Shown: positions 58,385-64,000 of the stretch, piece by piece | How the letters are laid out: every line of letters begins with the position of its first letter | Position numbering within the stretch: position 1 is the stretch's first letter | Assembly: GCA_025200525.1 (NCBI GenBank) | Contig: CM045763.1 | Location: 87,572,131-87,636,130, forward strand | Direction: 5' to 3' | DNA: 64,000 nucleotides | From: Camellia lanceoleosa | Taxonomy: Eukaryota > Streptophyta > Magnoliopsida > Ericales > Theaceae | Position numbers and translations under genes: made by a program | Notes under the pieces: generated by a model | What the model was told of the DNA's origin: nothing | Database searches by the model: none | What the model saw: the letters and a program-made list of their open reading frames with translations, nothing else

Positions 58385-59215
58385 AAAGACAGAATTAGGA
58401 ATGAGTATATTCATGAATAGGTAGGAGTAGTACCGATAGAAGATAAGTTGAGAGAGAATAGATTGAGATGGTTTGGTCATATACAACGGAAATCAACAAA
58501 GGCAGTAGTGAGGAGATGTGATACAATGACGGTAGATGGAGAATCCGGATCCTCGGTAGCCCTTCCCCTGTAGCGCGTCCTGTAGCCCCCAAAACGACGT
58601 CGTTTTGGGGGCGATTTTCAGAAAAAAAAAAACGCGAAGAAGGAGAAGGAGAAGGAGAGGGAGAGGAAGAGGGAGAGGGAGGAAGGAGGGAGGAGGAGGA
58701 GCTCGTCTCGCCTCGCCGCCGGCCGAGAAGCTCCATCTCCGAGCGAGAAGCTCCATCGCCGCCGAGCTCCTTGCCGTCGCAGCTCCGAGCGAGAAGCTCC
58801 ATCGCCGAGCTCCATCGCCGAGCTCTCCTTGCGACATGACTCCTCCTCCCCCAGTGGTTATGGCCCCCTCCAGTCCGGCCGTGACCTCCCCTTCCTCCCT
58901 CTCCCTCTCCTCCTTCTCCTTCTCTGCGTTTTTTTTTTCTGAAATCCGCCCCCAAAACGACGTCGTTTTGGGGGCTACAGGACGCGCTACAGGGAAAAGG
59001 GGCACAGACGACCTGGACTCGTAGATGGAAGTGTTAGGAGAAGAAGTAGATCTAGATTGACGTGGGCAGACGTAGTAAATAGAGATATGAATCTCCTTAG
59101 TTTGACTAAGCAAATGGCCGTTGATAGAGTTGAGTGGAGAAGAAGGATTCATGTAGCCGATCCCATTCGAAGGGACTTAAGGTTAGGTTTGGTTTGGTTT
59201 GTTTTGGTTTAGATT
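58385..59215 (+). mobile_element. RTE-type LINE 3' end, right arm, split by a Mutator-like insertion
   Basis: Mirror of 32785-33125: GAGATGGTTTGGTCATATACAA before and CTAAGCAAATGGCCGTTGATAG after, ending in GGTTTGGTTTGG. The element 58541-59020 interrupts it. Confidence 0.8.
58541..59020. mobile_element. 480-bp Mutator-like TIR element, right arm only
   Basis: Flanked by the exact 9-bp duplication GTAGATGGA (58532-58540 and 59021-59029). Terminal inverted repeats of roughly 100 bp share CCCTGTAGCGCGTCC, TGTAGCCCCC and AACGACGTCGTT, then TTTCAGAAAAAAAA, CGC and GAAGGAGAAGGAG. Each TIR contains a perfect 26-bp palindrome (58586-58611 and 58949-58974) built as C5-A4-CGACGTCG-T4-G5. The GC-rich middle has repeats of GAGAAGCTCCATC. 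The reading frames across it are low-complexity and not genes. The left arm has the empty site at 32955-32963. Confidence 0.93.
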
Positions 59216-59786
59216 TAGGTCCTGCTTTTTGTTGAGGCTCTAACTACACATATGGTCTAATTAACCAAATAGTTGGGCTAATTTGCTTAACTGTGGTGTT
59301 TGTACTTGTATGGTTATTTTGTTACACATTACATGCCATCCATGGACTTGTTATGAATCAACTCACCAATCTCACCTTTTATTTCAAGCACTTTGCTTGT
59401 TGACTCTGTTCTGTATGTACTTGGACTATGACAAGAACTTCATACTGTCACTCTCTCCCAAATTCAAAAGCACTAAAAAAAGAGAAAATGCTGCTAGTAG
59501 CCTCATGTTATTTATTTATCAAATAATGCTTCATCGGTCATGCTATTCATTTTTATGATCTCAGTTGTGCCTTCTTTGTTGAGCCTTCTGGACTGTGCTA
59601 TGATATCACAAATGCTTTAATATAGTTTTGGAAGCTAGCCATTGGTATCTTACTCTTTTTTGGCTTTAAGCATGTCTATCATTGGGGACGGCTCCATTGG
59701 TGTGGAAAATAAATTGTAGATTTTGGCTTAGGAGATGGATTGTGGCTTTGAGCATAAGCTATTAACCTATTTGGTGTGGTGGTGGG

Positions 59787-60322
59787 CTACGTTACACGGA
59801 CTCGGCTATGGGTATCGGGTGCGGGTGCGGGTGCGTATCTGGGGGTCGGACACTTCAAAATTAAAAATTGAAGATACGTGGATATGAATCCAAACTTGGA
59901 TCTGCAGATGCGGGATACGTTAAATAGTTAATTTTTTAAAATATATTTATTATATAAAGATGAGTTAAATAGTTATTTTTTAAATATATTTATTATTTAT
60001 TATTTTATGTATTATTTTTATTGATAATATTTTTAATTTATTTTTTTACTTTTAATTGACATATATATATTATAAATAAAAAATATATAATAAATAAGGA
60101 ATAACAAATTATGTTAAAATAAAAAATGTAATTTATAAATTTTTTAATTATATATGATTTAATTAGATATTATTATATAACAAATTATATGATTTATTTA
60201 TTATATTTGAAACAAGAGACAAGAGGAGAGAGAGAAGAAAGAATGATAACACTAGCGTATTAATTTATTTATTTTATTTGTTATGTAGCACTACCTTACA
60301 TATTCACAGTATTTTCCCCCAA

Positions 60323-60359
<37 letters not shown>

Positions 60360-60738
60360 ATCTTCTTTCGTCTTTACCTTTACTTCGATTTGAACCTCTA
60401 CGGTGGCAGCGACAAACCTAAAGCAAAACTCTCTCTCTCTCTCTACTAGATTTGAAACCAGACCACATCGCGCGACCATAGATCACCACGATCACAGGTC
60501 TGAAAGGTGGATGACGGCGTGGGCCATAATCAGATCGGGGTTTTGGTGTCGTTCATAACGGCACAATAAGACCGAAGGCGATCGAAGCCCTCAGTTTAGC
60601 CCTAATCGCAGTATGCCACCGTATCCACTTTCTATATGCATTATCCGTCGTATTCCGCATTGCACGTAGCCGTAATAGGTATGTCGTGTCATGTCGTATC
60701 GGCATGTCGCCATATGGCGGAGAGTCCGTGTAGCGTGG
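59787..60738. mobile_element. hAT-like TIR element, right arm
   Basis: Mirror of 31248-32202, flanked by GTGGTGGG (59779-59786 and 60739-60746). Its GC-rich end (60480-60735) has diverged more from the left copy than neighbouring DNA has. Confidence 0.78.
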
Positions 60739-62685
60739 GTGGTGGGATTGTGGATTTAGCGGCAGAGCAAGTGTTTCTTAGAATAAGCTATAAAATGGCT
60801 TGCATAACTAAAAACAAATTCTCAATTCAAGTGTCTTGTATTTGACTCTCTTTTTAGAGAAAACATCAACACACCCTTACAATTTTTTATTTAATTAAAA
60901 AAAATCTACAAATTTGTTTGTCTATCCTTTAAACTCTTAGTTTAATTATCAAAAAATAACCAAACAAAACCAAACTAAATGTTGTATCCCTATTAACTGG
61001 GGTTGGCTCTAAGTCACCAATACACGGAGCGTGAGTGAGAGCGAGAGGGCGGAAGCGTTATTCCTAAAAATGATGCAAGAGTGGGAGCGCTCCAAAGCGT
61101 GTAAATATTTTAATATATATATTTGAAAACTTTTTATGGTCTAATACATTTGAAAAAATAATAATCAGAATGTTAGTACCCGTGTGTATTTGTAAAATAA
61201 TAAAAATACACAAGTATGACACAAACAACATGAGTAGATTGATGGGGGTTCTCTTGGATTTGATGTCCATCATTCTTCTTTGGTTGGAGAAGAAACTTCC
61301 TTGAGTTAAAATGTTGTTAATGTAGTAATATCAAACAATGTGCATTTCCATTAGAGGACATTAAGCGTGGAACGGTTAATGCTTTATCTTTCTTGGATGT
61401 CTTGTTTAATTTGTCTAGGATTACAAAAATATTTCTTGTGGTTTCTTTTGTGGGATATCCATGGATTAAACAATAACTTGAACAGTAGTGCTGTTTTCAT
61501 TGTTTTTTGTTTTTATTTATGCTTTTATCCTTTTTTTTAATTATTATTATTATTCTTTTTTTTTTAAATATTCTATGTCAAAAATTGGAACTGGCAGCAT
61601 GAACATGACTTCGATATTTTACTTTTGCTCGCTTATTCTTTAACACTATTACAAGCTCAACTAAGTTGTCAATTTGCCATGTTAGATGGTAATCAAAATG
61701 GTTCCATGATTCTGTCAATCAAGGCTTGTAGAATATCTACGTCTGAAATATTGTTCTGGAACCCAAAGCTCTGGTTCCAAATCAATGCGTGACCAGTACT
61801 TGAGATTTACTAAAACAAACTGTGTAAGTAGATAGAATGACAAAATGATGAACTTTTAATTTCATCTTGTCATGAGTGTAAGCACCTATTTATTGAGATC
61901 ATATTGAGCATAATGGATTTACTGACTTTTGATTGCCACCTTTATCGGCTGCATTACTCTTTCTCTCTCACACAGACACCAAAAAACAAAAAAGCACTTT
62001 TAATGATCGAGTACTTGCTTTATGTACATCTATGTATTTCGTAGCCTTCAGAAGCTTCACGTTGTTAACTTCTCTGTTCACAAACCAAAATTCGTACTGA
62101 CATATGAAACACCCTTTTCTGAGTACATACTTAAGCAGAGGGCATGAGCTAATTATGTCTTCAATTTTGAAGTCTCAAACCCAAGTCTGGTCTAGTTCTG
62201 TTTTGTTGTCCAGGCCAATAGTGGCCTCATGCCCCCCTCTCTCTCTCTCTCTCTCACACATGCGCGTGCACGCGAGCACACACACAAACTAGTGAGCGCC
62301 ACTCAGACAAACATATTCTGAAATAATTTGGAGGTCAGACTAACAAACCTTTTCCTCATGTCAGGCACAAATGATGAGCCATCAGTTCTCTGCATACTCG
62401 AGACAAGTGGGTGATTCAGAGCAAGATGGCCTGCAGAATTTGGCATCCTCACACACTTTCATGGATTCTGGTATACCTGCTTTGGAAAATAGTGCACACA
62501 AGGATATGCCATCTGAGGACAAGTCAGCTGAAATTACACAGATGGAAACAATTGCTAATCAAAATGGAGATATTCCACTCACAAGCCATTCAAATGGGGA
62601 GGCTGATATGGAAGTTGCTACTAATGACAAAAATGCTATGGAACTCGAAAGCAGTTCTAATGAAGAAAGCAAAATTGAAGAGTAA

Positions 62686-64000
62686 TCTGATAAAGGAGAG
62701 TGAGCTCACACTTAGAGATTTCTCTTGTGCAGGAGACCTGAAATAAGTACAGGTACCGACACATCTGTAATGACTACAGTAGCCTCTATTGGATGCTTAG
62801 TCCAAATGATCACAGCTTCTATGATTGTGACTACAGTAGCCTCTACCAACCATTGCTTTTTGTGTATCTGCATCAATGATATAAAGTTCTGAATCAAAAA
62901 GCAGGGGAAAACATGTATCTTAGGACCCAAAGCCTATAAACCAACACTCCAGCCCTCAAATGTGATCATGCCATTCAAAGTTGTAGAAATCAAAATTGAG
63001 ATTATTATCTGAGACTGCATTCTGCCTCTCTGCTGTGCAAAACTATTTTAATGATTTTTGCAGTCACTACTCTTGGGAAACTATTAACTGGGTAAGGCAG
63101 TGGCAAGGTAAAAATTGTGACCATTAGTTTTTTTATGTTAGAATGATGGTGCACAAACAAAAATTTTGTACAGAATTTCTATACAGGAAGATGTATCCCT
63201 TCATTCTCCTTTCATTTTCAACTAAAACACCCGTTGTGACTTATAAGTCTGACGTTGTCACTGCTACTTGATTCTGATTGAGTGTTTTGTTTGAATCTCA
63301 TGTTTTCAAATCATTTTCCTTTACTATGAAAATTTGGAAATGTGTTTTCTGTCTGTTCAGTGTATTCAATTAGTTCTGGGAATCATGTTTTGTAGACAAA
63401 AAAGCTAAAGAGTGATTATAAATTATCACATCTCTCTACTTTTTTTGTACATTTTTTATTTTTTATTTTTTGTAAAAACGAAGAAGTTGACTAAAATAAT
63501 TAATTCTTAAGTGGGGTCTCGTCAGTGCTTGGGAAAGGAATAAACAGCGTACTGGGTCTTAAATTGCCGTATCTGACGCATCAATGATTGACAGTAGGTG
63601 GTCTGTTCATGATGATGATGCCTCTTTGCCAGTATGATAAAGCTAATCACAAGTGCATTAACGTGGTTTATCTTCATCCGCCACAGCCATTGCTCGCTAC
63701 AGTTCATGAGCTTATCGAGGGGCAGATTGAATTTTTGTGGCCTTCTTCGATCTTCATCCTATTTTTATATTATTTATTAGATTGTAAACGCAATTGACAT
63801 TTTTTTTATTTATTAAAACCTAGCTTTTATAAAAGTTCATCTAGTTGTGTAAATGAAATTGCCATTTTTTGTATAAATAATAGTGCACGTGTTGCACCTG
63901 AATCAATTTTGAAGGGTGAAAAATTAAGTCAAATAAGGCTCGAAAAATATCATCAATGAGCATATCTCCAATTAAAGATGTAAATTCATAAAGCATCTTC
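62686..64000. other. 3' flank of the Aquarius gene (right copy)
   Basis: Mirror of 28030-29357. No gene of its own. The repeat continues to the last base of the window. Confidence 0.6.

Larger units (their letters stand above)
51358..62685 (+). pseudogene. AQR: Aquarius helicase, right copy, with frameshifts
   Basis: Exons mirror the left copy: 51358-52410, 52522-52785, 56072-56256, 56367-57522, 57833-58170, 62365-62685 (lengths 1053, 264, 185, 1156, 338 and 321 against 1059, 264, 186, 1155, 342 and 321). Splice signals are kept. The frame breaks at about 51450, 51470, 51573, 52010, 52060 and 52193 in the first exon, at 56216 (ACTCATTGAATC lacks one C), at about 56725, 56750 and 57010 in the fourth, and around 58075-58130 in the fifth. 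Walker A reads GPPGAGKT instead of GPPGTGKT. The second and last exons are open. It is either a decaying duplicate or a second haplotype with uncorrected sequence errors. The upstream exons at 44365-44775 belong to the same copy. Confidence 0.9.
47602..64000 (-). repeat. Right arm of the inverted repeat (continues beyond the window)
   Basis: Reverse complement of 28030-44264 with scattered substitutions and many small indels. It has one 480-bp insertion (plus its 9-bp duplication) not found in the left arm, and lacks the 229-bp MITE of the left arm. It is still matching at the last base of the window. Confidence 0.95.

Noticed and set aside
58395..59152. Long overlapping reading frames on both strands (up to 219 codons)
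   Set aside because: They lie across the Mutator-like element. The frames arise from GC-rich, repeat-rich DNA (GAGAAGCTCC units, GGAGAAGGAG runs), exist in several frames at once, and do not exist in the mirrored empty arm.
28030..64000. Idea that the palindrome is a single-read folding artefact
   Set aside because: The arms differ by two clean private transposon insertions with target duplications and by many substitutions, which a folded read would not show.
1..64000. CRISPR arrays, bacterial defence operons, tRNA or rRNA genes
   Set aside because: No regularly spaced repeats of that type, no operons, and no cloverleaf or ribosomal sequence recognised; the DNA is plant nuclear.

Overview
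This is plant nuclear DNA. It has intron-rich genes with GT..AG junctions, L1- and RTE-type LINEs, Copia and TRIM LTR elements, many small TIR and foldback elements, and one run of exactly 100 Ns. The gene content is that of a flowering plant; the species cannot be named from the sequence. No CRISPR, operon, tRNA or rRNA was seen.

Layout. Positions 1-551 (minus) hold the 5' part of a DUF1295 / steroid-5-alpha-reductase-like membrane protein gene. Positions 552-21302 are intergenic and packed with repeats: a foldback element (2177-2950), a 5'-truncated L1-type LINE with a 16-bp target-site duplication (3117-5778), and Mutator-like TIR elements with 9-bp duplications (6568-7938, 9042-10211 with others nested inside, 12201-14196, 15644-17308, 18133-19100). 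Positions 21303-24854 (plus) hold a five-exon SWIM zinc-finger gene of the domesticated-MULE type, close to Arabidopsis At1g60560 as I remember it. Positions 24855-28029 are mostly non-coding, with one exon-like stretch near 26776.

From 28030 to the window end the sequence is a very large inverted repeat. The left arm is 28030-44264 and the right arm 47602-64000, reverse-complementary, and the right arm runs off the window. Each arm carries the 3' two thirds of the spliceosomal RNA helicase gene Aquarius (AQR / EMB2765). The left copy (minus, 29358-40124) has six in-phase exons that splice cleanly. The right copy (plus, 44365-62685) has the same exons with several small frameshifting indels. 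Both carry the same Copia retrotransposon at the same intron position with the same 5-bp duplication, plus the same intronic TRIM, hAT-like and RTE fragments.

The arms also differ by clean insertions. A 480-bp Mutator-like element occurs only in the right arm and a 229-bp Tourist-like MITE only in the left, each with its empty site in the other arm. The arm symmetry breaks at the 100-N gap. The simplest reading is that two haplotypes of one locus were placed head to head in the assembly. A real palindromic duplication is the alternative and can be tested. I see no sign of a new defence or biosynthetic system; the main interest is the inverted repeat, the dated nesting of elements, and the hairpin-forming foldback elements.
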